A DNA stretch of 64,000 nucleotides from Levilactobacillus zymae DSM 19395 (GCF_001434115.1 NZ_AZDW01000022.1:1-64000); one strand, 5' to 3'. Positions 37,121 through 46,810 are shown, counted from the stretch's first letter. Translations and numbers: made by a program. Notes: generated from the sequence alone by a model not told the origin.

Positions 37121-40100
37121 TTAATTTCTCTTCCGCCGAAAACCAAACCAACCTAACAGGCTCAAGCCCAACGCTCCCAACCAAGCCCACGGCGTTGTCT
37201 GCTCGTTGGTTTGAGGTAGCGTCGTCGTCGCCGTCGTCTCATCGGCTTGCGTCAAATCGGTCGTGGCCGTCGCGTCCGCGGTCCCCGTGGCGTTCACGTT
37301 TGCCGCAGCGCCACCCGGACGACTGGCCTGAGCTGGTGCCTTAGCGGCCGGTAATTTCTGTCCTGGCTTGACGGCGTTCGCCGCGTTACCGCCCGTTGAT
37401 GGGTCCGGCAAGGCGAGGTCCGGCTGGCTTCCCACGTCAATGTCCGGGACGTCTGGTAACCCTGGTTGGCCCGGGTCGACCGGTGGTAGGACCGTCCCCT
37501 TCTTCGCGTAGGTCACCGTGGTGGTCAGATCCGCGCTGGTAGCCGTCACGCCGTTCACCGCCGCCACGGTCGCCAGGTTCGGCGTGTAGCCGGTGACGGT
37601 TGGCGACTTGATCGCCGCAAAACTACCATTGCCGTCAATATTTTGCCATTCACCCCAGGTCGCCACGCCCGTCACCAAGTCACGCGTTCCGGTCCGCGTA
37701 AACGTCAACCAGGCCGTGTAGTCCGGTGCCGCCGTGGTCCCGTCCGCGTAGACGTAGTGGATGGTTTGGGTGACGCGTTTACTGTTATTGACCGTTGCTA
37801 AGCCGTGTTTCAAATGCACGGTAAACGTCTGCACGTCCGTGGTAAATTCGGCACCCGTGGCCGGGTAATCGTCGCTGACCAGTTCGTAGCCCTGCTGCAG
37901 GTAAGCCTGAATGGCCGCCGCGGTCCGGTAATCACTGATGGTGCCCGCATCGCCCTTCAAGGCCTCCGTGTGCAAGACCTTCCCCGTGGTGTCGTCCACG
38001 TAGGTGATCAGGATGTTCTGCGCATCCCTAGCGGTATAGGTCACCGTGGTCGTAAAGTCGTCACTGGTGGCCGTCACATCGGTAATGGCCGCCACTTCCG
38101 GCTGGTTGGCGATGTAGCCGGCCAGCACCGGTGAGGTCTTCGCCGCAAAACCGGTTTGACCGTCGATATTTTGCCACTCGCCCCAGGTTTCTGCCCCGGT
38201 CACCTGGTCGCGGGTCCCCTCGCGCGTAAACGTCAACCAAGCCGTGTAGTCCGGTGCCGCCGTAGTTCCATCCGCGTAAACGTAGTGGATGGTCTGGGTG
38301 ACGCGTTTGCTGTTATTCAGGGTCGTAACGCCGTGTTTGAGGCGCACGGTAAAGGCCTGGGCCTGATCCGTAAACGCCACCCCGTCAACCGGGTAATCGT
38401 CGGTGACCAGTTCGTACCCCTGTTGGAGGTAGGCCTGAATCGCGGCCGCCGTCCGGTAATCGCTGGTGGTGCCGTAGATTCCCGTTAAGGTGTCGGTCTT
38501 GAGCGTGGCCCCCGTGGTCTCGTCCACGTAGGTCACCGTCACGTTTTGGACTTCCTGGGCCGTATACGTTACGGTGGCGGTCACGTCGGCGCTATCCACG
38601 GTGATCCCGTCCACGGCCGGAATTTCCAATTGGTCCGCCAGGTAGCCGGCCAGCACCGGTGAGGTCTTGGCCGCAAAACCGGTTTGACCATCGATATTTT
38701 GCCACTCGCCCCAGGTCTCCGCCCCGGTCACCTGGTCGCGGGTCCCTTCGCGCGTAAACGTCAACCAGGCCGTATAGTCCGGTGCCGCCGTGGTCCCATC
38801 CGCGTAGACGTAGTGAATGGTCTGGGTGACGCGTTTACTATTACTGAGCGTCGTTAGACCGTGTTTCAGGTGAATGGTAAAGGCCTGCGCCGCGCTGGTG
38901 AACGTCACCCCGTCGGCCGGGTAATCGTCCGTGACCAGCTCGTAGCCCGCATCCGTGTACCCCTGAATCGTGGTGTCCGTGCGGTAATCGCTGGTCGTGC
39001 CCACGTCGCCCGTCAGGTTCTCGGTGGCCAGGGTTTCCCCGGTGGTGTCGTCCACGTAGGTCACCGTGGCGGTAGCGGTGGCTTCACCGATGGGCTGGTA
39101 CACGATAGCCCCCGCCATCAGATCAAAGTCCTTCATGGGTTGACCTAAACTATTTTCGGGATACGTTGTATACGTCGCATCATCATAGTAAAACTGGCCA
39201 TAAACCAGTTGCCCGTTATGTAACATCGGGTTAACCAGCGTGTACTTCCAGACCTTCTTTTCTTGACCATTCTCAATGATCGTTGCTTCGTGGGGTTCCG
39301 CAATCACCAGGTCCCCACTACCATCGTTCTGATAATAACGTACTTGATACTTGACTGATTCGCCTAGAATACCTTTCATGGGTGACGTCACTTCGACCGT
39401 ATCCCCCGGCTGATAAGCAATTTTATCCGTTGCTTGGTAATACTGGTTTCTCCCTACCACTCGCGATGCCGTATTGGGTGACAGGGTGTTCAGGGCACTG
39501 AAATCCATGATGCTGTTCCCGGAAAATGCGACTGTTTGCGACGATGTCGTTGGATTTTCTAAGATTTTTTGAACAAAGGGTGCCAAGATTTCAAATTGGT
39601 GGGTCGTCATCCCGGTAAAATGTATTTTATTAATATTGGTGGCCGTGAATTCCAGATTTTGAATGGTATCCGATTCATACTGCGTTATCGTCTCTAACTG
39701 CTCATCGCTCGCGCTTCCCCAAAAATCAGAGGTCCAATCCAACCAGCTAATCTTCACCCCTAATAAAGGTGAAAAATCAATATTTTGGACTTCCTCACCC
39801 GAGGACCCCAGTTGAGCATATATCGTTATCCCTTTGCGATTTTCTGGCAGATACCTAAAAATTTCTAATCCCTTAAAACTCAAAATCGGTTGAAAAACAT
39901 TGTTACCATTCGCGTCTTTTCCAGTCGTATCAATTCTCAGTGACGCGGACGGACTAGCGTTTCTAATCGTATCTAAATAGATGGCATCCCCATCTTTCAG
40001 GCCCAGCGCCTTCCGCACGGCCGCCAGTAAAACCGGGTCGTCAAACCGGGCACTCAAATCCTCATCGTCGCTAATCTCATCGGGGTCGGGCGTCGGCGTG

Positions 40101-40723
40101 GTTGCCAACGCTGCTGGCGCGGCCATGGCTTTGGCCGGCGCCTGTTGCGCATGATCAGCGTCCGACGCCTCTCCTGCCACGGAATCCGAATCCGCCGGCT
40201 GTTCAGTGGCTGGTGGTGTCGTTGAATCCCGCTGTTCATCTGGCGTTGTGGTTACCGTCGGATTGGCCGGGTTCTCAGTCTGCGGCGCCGTTGAATCCGG
40301 TTGATCAGAAGTATCTGCTTCCGGGGTATCTGCTTCCGGGGCATCCACTTCCGGAACCGTCGTGGCATCTGCGTCCGACGTCTGCGCCGGTTCAGTGGGT
40401 TCCTGTTCCGGTTGGTCGGTCGCTGACTGCGCCGAATTCTTCGGGGTTTGTTCGTCCGGTTCGGACGTCTCGGTCACCGGTGCCGGGTCCTGGGCGGCCG
40501 CATCCGTCTGGGCCTGTTCCGTCGCGGTAACGGTTGTGATCGTTGCCTGCGTATTTTCTGGCGTCGTTTGCGCCGCTTGGCTAGTGGTCTCAACTGGTGA
40601 AGTGGTCGTGTCCGCATGTGCCGTAGTTCCCGCCAAAACCATCCCGGTCAAGACGGCCGTCGCTAGGCTAGACGTAATCCACCATTTCTTACTATTGTTA
40701 GCGGTTACATGTTCTCGTGTCAT
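37121..40723 (-). CDS. LPQTN-anchored mucin-binding-like adhesin with three long repeats
   Basis: A 1200-residue surface protein. The signal peptide ends TAHAD; residues about 40-215 are Thr/Glu/Pro-rich low complexity; residues 220-460 hold an LRR-like N-terminal domain (DDPVLLAAVRKALGL, NIDFSPLLGVKISWLDW). Three tandem units of about 175 residues follow. Each combines a MucBP domain (TVTYVDDTTGETL) and a Mub-type domain (VTQTIHYVYADGTTAAPDYTAWLTF). The end is LPQTNEQT, a hydrophobic helix and RRKRN for sortase anchoring. It likely binds mucus glycans. GAGGAGGG precedes the ATG, with a perfect palindrome just upstream. Confidence 0.9.
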   Translation of the reverse strand: MTREHVTANNSKKWWITSSLATAVLTGMVLAGTTAHADTTTSPVETTSQAAQTTPENTQATITTVTATEQAQTDAAAQDPAPVTETSEPDEQTPKNSAQSATDQPEQEPTEPAQTSDADATTVPEVDAPEADTPEADTSDQPDSTAPQTENPANPTVTTTPDEQRDSTTPPATEQPADSDSVAGEASDADHAQQAPAKAMAAPAALATTPTPDPDEISDDEDLSARFDDPVLLAAVRKALGLKDGDAIYLDTIRNASPSASLRIDTTGKDANGNNVFQPILSFKGLEIFRYLPENRKGITIYAQLGSSGEEVQNIDFSPLLGVKISWLDWTSDFWGSASDEQLETITQYESDTIQNLEFTATNINKIHFTGMTTHQFEILAPFVQKILENPTTSSQTVAFSGNSIMDFSALNTLSPNTASRVVGRNQYYQATDKIAYQPGDTVEVTSPMKGILGESVKYQVRYYQNDGSGDLVIAEPHEATIIENGQEKKVWKYTLVNPMLHNGQLVYGQFYYDDATYTTYPENSLGQPMKDFDLMAGAIVYQPIGEATATATVTYVDDTTGETLATENLTGDVGTTSDYRTDTTIQGYTDAGYELVTDDYPADGVTFTSAAQAFTIHLKHGLTTLSNSKRVTQTIHYVYADGTTAAPDYTAWLTFTREGTRDQVTGAETWGEWQNIDGQTGFAAKTSPVLAGYLADQLEIPAVDGITVDSADVTATVTYTAQEVQNVTVTYVDETTGATLKTDTLTGIYGTTSDYRTAAAIQAYLQQGYELVTDDYPVDGVAFTDQAQAFTVRLKHGVTTLNNSKRVTQTIHYVYADGTTAAPDYTAWLTFTREGTRDQVTGAETWGEWQNIDGQTGFAAKTSPVLAGYIANQPEVAAITDVTATSDDFTTTVTYTARDAQNILITYVDDTTGKVLHTEALKGDAGTISDYRTAAAIQAYLQQGYELVSDDYPATGAEFTTDVQTFTVHLKHGLATVNNSKRVTQTIHYVYADGTTAAPDYTAWLTFTRTGTRDLVTGVATWGEWQNIDGNGSFAAIKSPTVTGYTPNLATVAAVNGVTATSADLTTTVTYAKKGTVLPPVDPGQPGLPDVPDIDVGSQPDLALPDPSTGGNAANAVKPGQKLPAAKAPAQASRPGGAAANVNATGTADATATTDLTQADETTATTTLPQTNEQTTPWAWLGALGLSLLGWFGFRRKRN
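37500..39090 (-). repeat. Three near-identical tandem Mub/MucBP coding repeats
   Basis: Units of about 525 bp recur within the adhesin gene. Stretches such as the code for YVYADGTTAAPDYTAWLTF and GEWQNIDGQTGFAAKTSPVLA are almost unchanged between units at DNA level, pointing to recent duplication or gene conversion. Confidence 0.85.
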
Positions 40724-40738
40724 TCTAGTCCCTCCTCT

Positions 40739-40758
40739 AAAGTGGTCCCCACCACTTT
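40739..40758. promoter_or_regulatory. Palindrome just upstream of the adhesin ribosome site
   Basis: AAAGTGGT-CCCC-ACCACTTT is a perfect 8-bp inverted repeat placed directly before GAGGAGGG. It could be an operator or an RNA hairpin controlling translation. Confidence 0.5.
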
Positions 40759-41179
40759 AAGTTACGCTGTGATTGATTAAGACAATTAGCCAATTCAATA
40801 TCTCACAAATAAATTATACACTATAACTTAATTAAAAACCATTTCTACGATAAGTAATTAATGTTGTCATCTACCGGTAAAGTCGTTGAATTTACAATCT
40901 TGTGAAGCTAATAATCACTATCGTTTCGGCGCTATCGCGGGAATTAGCCCTAGTTTTCACTAGATAACTGAACAATCGCCGATTTCGGAATGTTTTCCGC
41001 AACTTGTCACCAGTCGTTCGTCAGCTACCGGACACTTTTTTAGTTGTGGGTAATCTTTATCTGAATTATGCCGCCAAACCACGGGATTAGCAAAAAATTT
41101 ATCTTATGGGACAAAAAATATTTTATCAACGGCGGTTTGCCGGGCTATCTGTCCCACCAAATGCCCCCTAGAACGACCA
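40759..41179. other. Intergenic region between pgi and the adhesin gene
   Basis: About 420 bases without a readable gene. It should hold the adhesin promoter; TATAAT on the minus strand near 40818 is a possible -10, without a good -35. Nothing else was recognised. Confidence 0.35.
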
Positions 41180-41209
41180 AAAGCGCCCCACAAAATTGTG
41201 AGACGCTTT
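41180..41209 (-). terminator. Terminator of pgi
   Basis: AAAGCG/CGCTTT encloses CCACAA/TTGTGA, and on the minus strand the stem runs into CTTTTGG. Confidence 0.6.
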
Positions 41210-41233
41210 GTCGTGTTCAATGAATAATCAAGT

Positions 41234-42580
41234 TTAGAGCCGGTCGTTCAATTGCTTGCCGAGGTCTTCAAAACCAGGCTTGCCTAACAGGGCAAACATG
41301 TTGGTCTTGTAGGCTTCCACACCGGGTTGGTTGAACGGATTGATGCCGTTCAAGTAACCGGAAATGGCAATGGCCACTTCGAAGAAGTAGATCAGGTAAC
41401 CCAAGGTGTATTCCGTTTGATCCGGAATGTGCACGCTCATGTTCGGCACGCCACCATCGGTATGAGCTAAGGTGACCCCTTCAAAGGCCTTAGTGTTGGC
41501 AAAGCCCATGGTGCGGCCTTCCAGGTAGCCTAAACCGTCTAGGTCGTCGGCTTCCTTCGGGATATCCACGTCATGTTCTGGTTGGTCCACCATCACAACG
41601 GTTTCCATCAGCTTCCGTTGACCTTCTTGGATGTATTGGCCAAACGAGTGCAGGTCGGTACTGAAGTTGGCGGAAGATGGGTAGATCCCCTTGCCGTCTT
41701 TCCCTTCGGATTCACCGGTCAATTGCTTCCACCATTCGGCGAAGGCGGCCAGGCGTGGTTCGTAGTTTTCTAATAATTCAACCGTGTACCCCTTACGGTA
41801 TAAGATGTTCCGTAAGGCGGCGTATTGGTAAGCTTCGTTCTTAGTCAAATCTGGGTTGACGTAGGCGTCCTGCGCATCGGCAGCCCCCTTCATCAACTGG
41901 TCGATGTCGGCACCGGATGCGGCGATTGGCAACAGACCCACGGGGCACAAGACGGAGTAACGGCCACCCACGCCATCGGGGATGACGAAGGTTTCGTAAC
42001 CAGCAGCGTCGGCTTCGGTCTTCAGGGCACCCTTGGCCTTGTCGGTCGTAGCATAGATCCGCTTGTTAGCTTCGGCTTGGCCGTACTTCTTGATCAACAT
42101 GCCCTTGAAGATCCGGAAGGCGATTGATGGTTCCGTCGTAGTCCCCGACTTGGAGATCACGTTAACGGAGAAGTCCCGGTCGCCAATCAAATGAACCAGA
42201 TCATGGACGTAGTCGGCACTGATGGAGTTCCCCACGAAGAAGACTTGGGGACCCTTGCGTTGATCGGCAGGTAAGGTGTTAAAGAAGGTGTCGTGTAAGA
42301 AGTCCACGGCCATCTTGGCGCCCAAATACGAACCCCCGATACCGATAACGACCAAGACTTCGGAGTCCTGACGAATCTTCTTAGCGGCGGCCTTGATCCG
42401 GTCAAATTCCGCTTTATCGTAGTCATGAGGAAGGGTCAACCAATCCCGGAAGTCACTCCCGGCACCGGTCCCTTGCCGCAATTCTGTATCCGCGGCGTTA
42501 ACCATGGCTTGGATTTCTCCAAGTTCATTATCATTGACGAATGGTGCAAGTTTGGAACTATCAAAGGCGATATGTGCCAT
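41234..42580 (-). CDS. pgi: Glucose-6-phosphate isomerase
   Basis: A 448-residue enzyme of normal Firmicute length that interconverts glucose-6-phosphate and fructose-6-phosphate in the cytosol. [12 protein letters not shown] and [11 protein letters not shown] bind the sugar phosphate; [16 protein letters not shown] and the C-terminal [12 protein letters not shown] are the other PGI signatures. The gene has its own promoter with an overlapping cre site and a terminator, so it is monocistronic. In heterofermentative species it mainly links fructose to the pentose route; which holds here cannot be told from this window. Confidence 0.98.
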   Translation of the reverse strand: MAHIAFDSSKLAPFVNDNELGEIQAMVNAADTELRQGTGAGSDFRDWLTLPHDYDKAEFDRIKAAAKKIRQDSEVLVVIGIGGSYLGAKMAVDFLHDTFFNTLPADQRKGPQVFFVGNSISADYVHDLVHLIGDRDFSVNVISKSGTTTEPSIAFRIFKGMLIKKYGQAEANKRIYATTDKAKGALKTEADAAGYETFVIPDGVGGRYSVLCPVGLLPIAASGADIDQLMKGAADAQDAYVNPDLTKNEAYQYAALRNILYRKGYTVELLENYEPRLAAFAEWWKQLTGESEGKDGKGIYPSSANFSTDLHSFGQYIQEGQRKLMETVVMVDQPEHDVDIPKEADDLDGLGYLEGRTMGFANTKAFEGVTLAHTDGGVPNMSVHIPDQTEYTLGYLIYFFEVAIAISGYLNGINPFNQPGVEAYKTNMFALLGKPGFEDLGKQLNDRL

Positions 42581-42612
42581 ATTCAGATAACCTCACTTTG
42601 TATTTGTATTGA

Positions 42613-42659
42613 CTAGTCCATTATAACGCTTTCACCCTAAATGTAAATGGTCTAGTCCA
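42613..42659 (-). promoter_or_regulatory. pgi promoter with cre site and flanking direct repeats
   Basis: On the minus strand TTTACA (42642-42647) and TATAAT (42620-42625) are 16 bases apart. TGAAAGCGTTATAA (plus-strand 42621-42634) matches the lactococcal cre consensus WGWAARCGYTWWMA at every position and covers the -10. The 8-mer CTAGTCCA occurs on both sides (42613-42620 and 42652-42659), suggesting a further operator. Confidence 0.7.
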
Positions 42660-42683
42660 CAATTTTTATATAAATTTAACCAT

Positions 42684-42714
42684 AAAAAAAGGCCGACAAC
42701 GCCCGTCATCAGCC
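42684..42714 (-). terminator. Terminator of the sugar transporter gene
   Basis: On the minus strand GCTGATGAC pairs with GTTGTCGGC (9 bp with G-U pairs), followed by CCTTTTTTT. Confidence 0.7.
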
Positions 42715-42723
42715 CGTTTAAGC

Positions 42724-43593
42724 TTATTTCATCAAACCGAGAGTGACCCCACCAGCGATGACCAATAAGGAGCCAATCGTCGTGTAGACCATTTCGCGGC
42801 CAGTCTTCTTTTCGCCCAGTAACCAGATGCTCCCAAAGGTGGAAATGACAATCCCACATTGTGCTAACGAGTAACTGATGGCCAGTCCGACCTTCGGAAT
42901 CGCCATGAACATGAAGAAGTTCCCAATCCCCCAGACTAATCCGGTGATGATGTTCTTCGCGGTCGCCGTATGCCAGACCTTCCGGCGGTTCTGCGGTGAC
43001 AAGACGATAAAGATCAGGGCCCCTAAAATCATCCCTAAGGATTGCGGGAACAAGATCAGCTTGGAATCCAAGCCGGACAAGTTAACGATCACCGTGTAGA
43101 GCACGTAACCCACCGTCGAGATGGCGATGGCCGTGGCCCCGCGACCGGCTTCGACCGGTTCGCTGCTGACCCCTTGCCGCTTGTCCCGTAAGGACGTTAA
43201 GGCGGCCCCGGCAATCAAGACGATTACCGCGATGGTGCCCATGGTCACCATGCTGGCGGTCTTCCATTCATGGAAGAGTAACACCCCGGCCAAGGCCGTC
43301 CCGGCGAGTTGTAACCCCGTTGAAATCGGCACGGTCCGCGAAATCCCAATGAACTTCATCGATTGGAACTGTTGGAATTGTCCCACCGCCCAGCAAAGAC
43401 CGGACGCAATTCCGACCAGCATCGCGAAGCCGGTCAAGTGAACGTGAAAATACATTAATGAAAACAATCCGAACAAAACTGCGCCGGCCGTCATTCCCAA
43501 AGTTTGTTGGTAGGAAGTCCCACCTAACCGGCCACTGATCAGACCGATACTGCCCCAGCAAAGTGCCGGGATCAGTGCGAATAAAATTGCCAT
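42724..43593 (-). CDS. GRP-family sugar transporter (GlcU/RbsU type)
   Basis: A 289-residue protein with ten predicted transmembrane helices in the pattern of the glucose/ribose porter family (start MAILFALIPALCWGSIGLISGRLGG; FQQFQSMKFIGISRTVPISTGLQL is the family signature). It takes up a sugar, likely glucose or ribose, with protons. Its position just upstream of pgi, but with its own terminator, suggests a hexose. A near-cre sequence lies upstream but lacks one base of spacing. The start has GAGAGTGGG upstream. Confidence 0.88.
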   Translation of the reverse strand: MAILFALIPALCWGSIGLISGRLGGTSYQQTLGMTAGAVLFGLFSLMYFHVHLTGFAMLVGIASGLCWAVGQFQQFQSMKFIGISRTVPISTGLQLAGTALAGVLLFHEWKTASMVTMGTIAVIVLIAGAALTSLRDKRQGVSSEPVEAGRGATAIAISTVGYVLYTVIVNLSGLDSKLILFPQSLGMILGALIFIVLSPQNRRKVWHTATAKNIITGLVWGIGNFFMFMAIPKVGLAISYSLAQCGIVISTFGSIWLLGEKKTGREMVYTTIGSLLVIAGGVTLGLMK

Positions 43594-43704
43594 TTGTAAA
43601 TACCCACTCTCGTTTCATTTATGCCGAATTTATTGAAAACGCTTCATAATTAACGCACAATTAAGTGTAATGGTTTCTTCACTAAATGTAAACTATTATC
43701 TTCC

Positions 43705-43749
43705 AAAAAAAGCGCGAAGGAACAGTGGTCTAACCGTTCGTTCGCGCTT
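43705..43749 (-). terminator. Terminator of the RlmI-like gene
   Basis: AAGCGCGAAGGAAC pairs with GTTCGTTCGCGCTT (one mismatch) around a 12-nt loop and is followed by T7 on the minus strand. Confidence 0.85.
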
Positions 43750-43775
43750 GATTGTGAAATTTTCATGCGTTTTCA

Positions 43776-44927
43776 TTAATTAACTGATAGCCGAATTCCC
43801 TTCAAAACTTCGCTTTGACGGTCGGCATCGTTAGTCATAAAGTCGTCCGGCGACTGGAACGTCGTGGAAACAGTTACATGACCGGTATAATTTTCGGCCG
43901 CGTCATTTACCGTTGTCCGGAGCCGTTTTAATGAATAGCTCGGCGCCGTCGTGGTAATCAGGACGGTCGACCCACTCGTTGTGACCTGCAAGGCCTGTTG
44001 GATCAGGTCTTCTAAGTCCTGCGTCAAATCAAACTTGCGCTTCTTGCCGCGGATGAAGGCCGGTGGATTGATGAAGACCGTGTCAAACGTCAGCCCATGC
44101 TTGATGGCGTAATCCAAATAGTTGGCCACGTCCATGGTCCGCATTTCTACGGCGGCCTGGTCGAAGTTGTTGGCGGTCAGTTGCGCCTGGGTCAACGTAG
44201 CGGCCCGGTTGTTCGGGTCGACCGTGACGGCCTCGATGGCGCCCCCGACCATGGCGGCGGTGACCACCCCGGTCTCGGCGCTAAAGAGGTTCAGGACCCG
44301 CCGTTGTTGGCTGTTGTCGTGAGCCCAGGCCCGCACGTCGCGGAATTCCAGGGCCAGTTGTGGCCGGGCCACGCTGAGGTCGACCGGATAGCTCACGCCG
44401 TCTTCAATCACCGTCACAACGTCTTTCGGCAAGTCACCGGCAATCACCTGGGGCTTCTCTTGACCCGGGGCCACAGACAAAATCGTGACGTCCTTGCCCA
44501 TGACCTTCTGAAAACCGGCGTAGATCAGCCGGGCTTGGCGCTTCAACGCCTGGTTTTGCCAGCGGAACACAAAGATGTTTTCCGGGTAGGCGTCGACAAT
44601 CAGGCCGCCTAAGCCGTCCCCCACATCGTTAAAGAAGCGGTAGGCGCCCTGCGCGTTGATGGCCACGCGCTTGGCGTTAGCGGCCCGGAACTTGCCGGCA
44701 AAGAAGCGTTCGTCGATGGCGTCACTTTCGCGCAGGCTCAGCACGTAGCCGGCCCCGCGGTGTTGCTTGGCGAAGTAGGCCGTAGCCACGAAATGGCCGT
44801 GGTTTTCCAGTTGGACCCAGGCGCCGTCGTCGAAGTCCTGCCGGTTTTCTAAATCAGTTAAAGCAATCACGGGATAGCCGTCCTCGAATTTACGAACGGA
44901 CTTCCCGGTAATTTGTATACGTTTCAA
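43776..44927 (-). CDS. RlmI-like SAM-dependent RNA methyltransferase
   Basis: About 383 residues: an N-terminal PUA domain (residues about 1-75, KRIQITGKSVRKFEDGYPVIAL), a linker domain, then a Rossmann methyltransferase (VLNLFSAETGVVTAAMVGGA, AVTVDPNNRA) with the catalytic NPPAFIRGK. This layout is that of RlmI, which makes m5C in 23S rRNA. The expected motif-IV proline pair is there; the position of a catalytic Cys was not confirmed. The start is TTG at 44927, six bases after AGGAGG; the ATG at 44942 would use the ribosome site itself as coding sequence. Confidence 0.85.
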   Translation of the reverse strand: MKRIQITGKSVRKFEDGYPVIALTDLENRQDFDDGAWVQLENHGHFVATAYFAKQHRGAGYVLSLRESDAIDERFFAGKFRAANAKRVAINAQGAYRFFNDVGDGLGGLIVDAYPENIFVFRWQNQALKRQARLIYAGFQKVMGKDVTILSVAPGQEKPQVIAGDLPKDVVTVIEDGVSYPVDLSVARPQLALEFRDVRAWAHDNSQQRRVLNLFSAETGVVTAAMVGGAIEAVTVDPNNRAATLTQAQLTANNFDQAAVEMRTMDVANYLDYAIKHGLTFDTVFINPPAFIRGKKRKFDLTQDLEDLIQQALQVTTSGSTVLITTTAPSYSLKRLRTTVNDAAENYTGHVTVSTTFQSPDDFMTNDADRQSEVLKGIRLSVN

Positions 44928-44975
44928 ATTTTTCCTCCTCATATGGGTGGTACTTTTGGTTTAAGAGCGTCACTG

Positions 44976-45144
44976 CTGTCTAAACTGGCATCTTCCGGGC
45001 CAACCTAAACTGGCTGGAACGGGGTGGGCGCGGCTTTGAGCCCCCAAATCAGGTCTCAAAGTCCGACCTTTCACTAAGCCGGTCAAACCCACCGACTAAG
45101 TGAAATTTCACCCCTGAGCCAGTTTAGGTTGGCCCTACAGACAG
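44976..45144. repeat. Structured intergenic element with a perfect 19-bp closing stem
   Basis: Arms 44997-45015 (GGGCCAACCTAAACTGGCT) and 45117-45135 are perfect complements. Inside are GGGGTG/CACCCC and two hairpins, CTTTGAG/CTCAAAG and TTTCACT/AGTGAAA. Outside, CTGTCT/AGACAG extends the fold. No coding frame. The strand and function are unknown; the three-way layout resembles that of the elements near cydAB but the sequence differs. Confidence 0.6.
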
Positions 45145-45341
45145 GATAGTTCATTGCCTTATCTCAACGTGAACTCAATTCGGTCACGAATTTAAAGCAC
45201 ACTTTCCACAGCTCAATTCATATTTTTCTCTCTATTACAGTTACGTCACGCGAACAAGCCAACATTGGCTTGACCGGAAGCGTTCAGTTTGCGCAATCCA
45301 CACAAATCCTTAACACTCTCCACTATTCTAACATGCTCGGG

Positions 45342-46808
45342 TTAATCCGTCTTGGCTCGGTCGACGTTCGTCTGGTGTTGGTCCGGGAAAATCACGGTGA
45401 AGGTCGTGCCGACACCTTCCTTACTGGTCACGCTAATCTTCCCGTGATGCAACTGCACCAGCTGATGGACGATGGATAGCCCCAACCCGGATTCGCCGTA
45501 CTTGGTGTTCTTCCGCGACGGGTCGGCCTTGTAGTAGCGTTCCCAGATATTCTTGAGTTGCTCGTCACTCATCCCCATCCCAGTATCGGCGATTCGGATG
45601 ATGGCCTCTTCGTACCCCCGCTGGGCCGAAATCGTGATCTGGCCGTCTTGGGTGAACTGAATGGCGTTTTGGGTGATGTTAAACATAATCTGGACGAACC
45701 GGTCGTAATCCGCGTACACCGCCACGGATTCGGGAACCTCCAATTCCAACGTATCGCCGGAATCCTCGGCCTTTTGTTTCAATTGTTCGACGATGTTGTG
45801 CAGCGCATCGACCGCGTTAAATTCGTGCAGGTTCAACGTAATCTGGTTGGACCGAATCTTTTCGTAGTCCAGGTTTTCGTTGACCAAGCGAATCAGCCGA
45901 CTAGTCTCGCTACGCATCAGGTCGATGCTTTCTTCCTTACTCTCTTCGGGAATCGCATCGTAGGCCAGGCCTTCCAGCAAACCATTGATTGTGGTCAGCG
46001 GCGTGCGCATCTCGTGGGACGCGTTGGCCATGAACTCCCGGCGGCGCTGTTCTTGCCGTTGAATCTCTTCTTGGGATTCCTTTAACGAATGGGTCATCCC
46101 ATTGAAATCGTTGATCAAATCATCAATTTCGTCCCGGTTACGGCTGACCATTTGCACGTCGTAATCGCCCAGCGCCACTTGGTTGGTGGCCGCCCGCAAG
46201 CGGTTGATTCGGTTGGTGTAGTAGCGCGCCAGAATGTAGCTGGCCACGATGGCCACCAGAATCGACACGAACAACGCCCGAATCAGGTTGTGGTTGATCT
46301 GGTTGATGTTGGTGTTGATGTCGGACACGAAGGCCCCCATCACCACCACCGCGACCAACTTATGGTTGTAGAAGTAGGGCTTCATGACCTCGGTCATCGC
46401 CGGGGTAATGCGCCCGTTCTTGTTTCGCACGCGGCGGTCGACCACCTTGTGAATGATCTGGTTATCCTTCAACTTGCGCCAATCCGTTTTATTAATGGAT
46501 TGTTGGTAGAGGTTAGCGGGAAACACGATTTTGTTGTCGGCACTATAAATCGTGACGCTGACCGCTTGGTTTTGCAGCAGTTGTTCACTATTTTCCAGCG
46601 CCGTAGTGTCGAAATTGACCGTCTTGGGATTATCGGCACTGATCCGCAGGGATTGTTCGATGAGGCTGTTCGAGTATTTTTCCAGCGAATTCCAGGTGTT
46701 ACTGTACACCATCCGCCGGGTCATCTGGGTGTACGACACGCCCAAGAGGACCAGAATAATCGTAATGGCCGCGAAGAATCCCAGCATTTGTTGATACATT
46801 AACTTCAT
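45342..46808 (-). CDS. Sensor histidine kinase of a two-component system
   Basis: A 488-residue membrane kinase. A helix at about 9-30, an extracellular sensor of about 135 residues, a second helix near 170-195, and a HAMP domain (NRINRLRAATNQVALGDYDVQM) precede the dimerisation helix with the phospho-acceptor in ASHEMRTPLTTING. The ATPase has an N box (NITQNAIQF) and G boxes DTGMGM and GESGLGLSI. It resembles the YclK/HpkA type, whose signal is often envelope stress, but that is inference. It starts two bases after the response regulator stop. CAAGCCA/TGGCTTG (45255-45272) downstream is a hairpin without a T-run. Confidence 0.93.
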   Translation of the reverse strand: MKLMYQQMLGFFAAITIILVLLGVSYTQMTRRMVYSNTWNSLEKYSNSLIEQSLRISADNPKTVNFDTTALENSEQLLQNQAVSVTIYSADNKIVFPANLYQQSINKTDWRKLKDNQIIHKVVDRRVRNKNGRITPAMTEVMKPYFYNHKLVAVVVMGAFVSDINTNINQINHNLIRALFVSILVAIVASYILARYYTNRINRLRAATNQVALGDYDVQMVSRNRDEIDDLINDFNGMTHSLKESQEEIQRQEQRRREFMANASHEMRTPLTTINGLLEGLAYDAIPEESKEESIDLMRSETSRLIRLVNENLDYEKIRSNQITLNLHEFNAVDALHNIVEQLKQKAEDSGDTLELEVPESVAVYADYDRFVQIMFNITQNAIQFTQDGQITISAQRGYEEAIIRIADTGMGMSDEQLKNIWERYYKADPSRKNTKYGESGLGLSIVHQLVQLHHGKISVTSKEGVGTTFTVIFPDQHQTNVDRAKTD

Positions 46809-46810
46809 TG

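Noticed and set aside
43625-43645. cre site upstream of the GRP sugar transporter
   Set aside because: TGAAGCGTTTTCA looks similar but is one base short of the cre spacing, so I did not annotate it.
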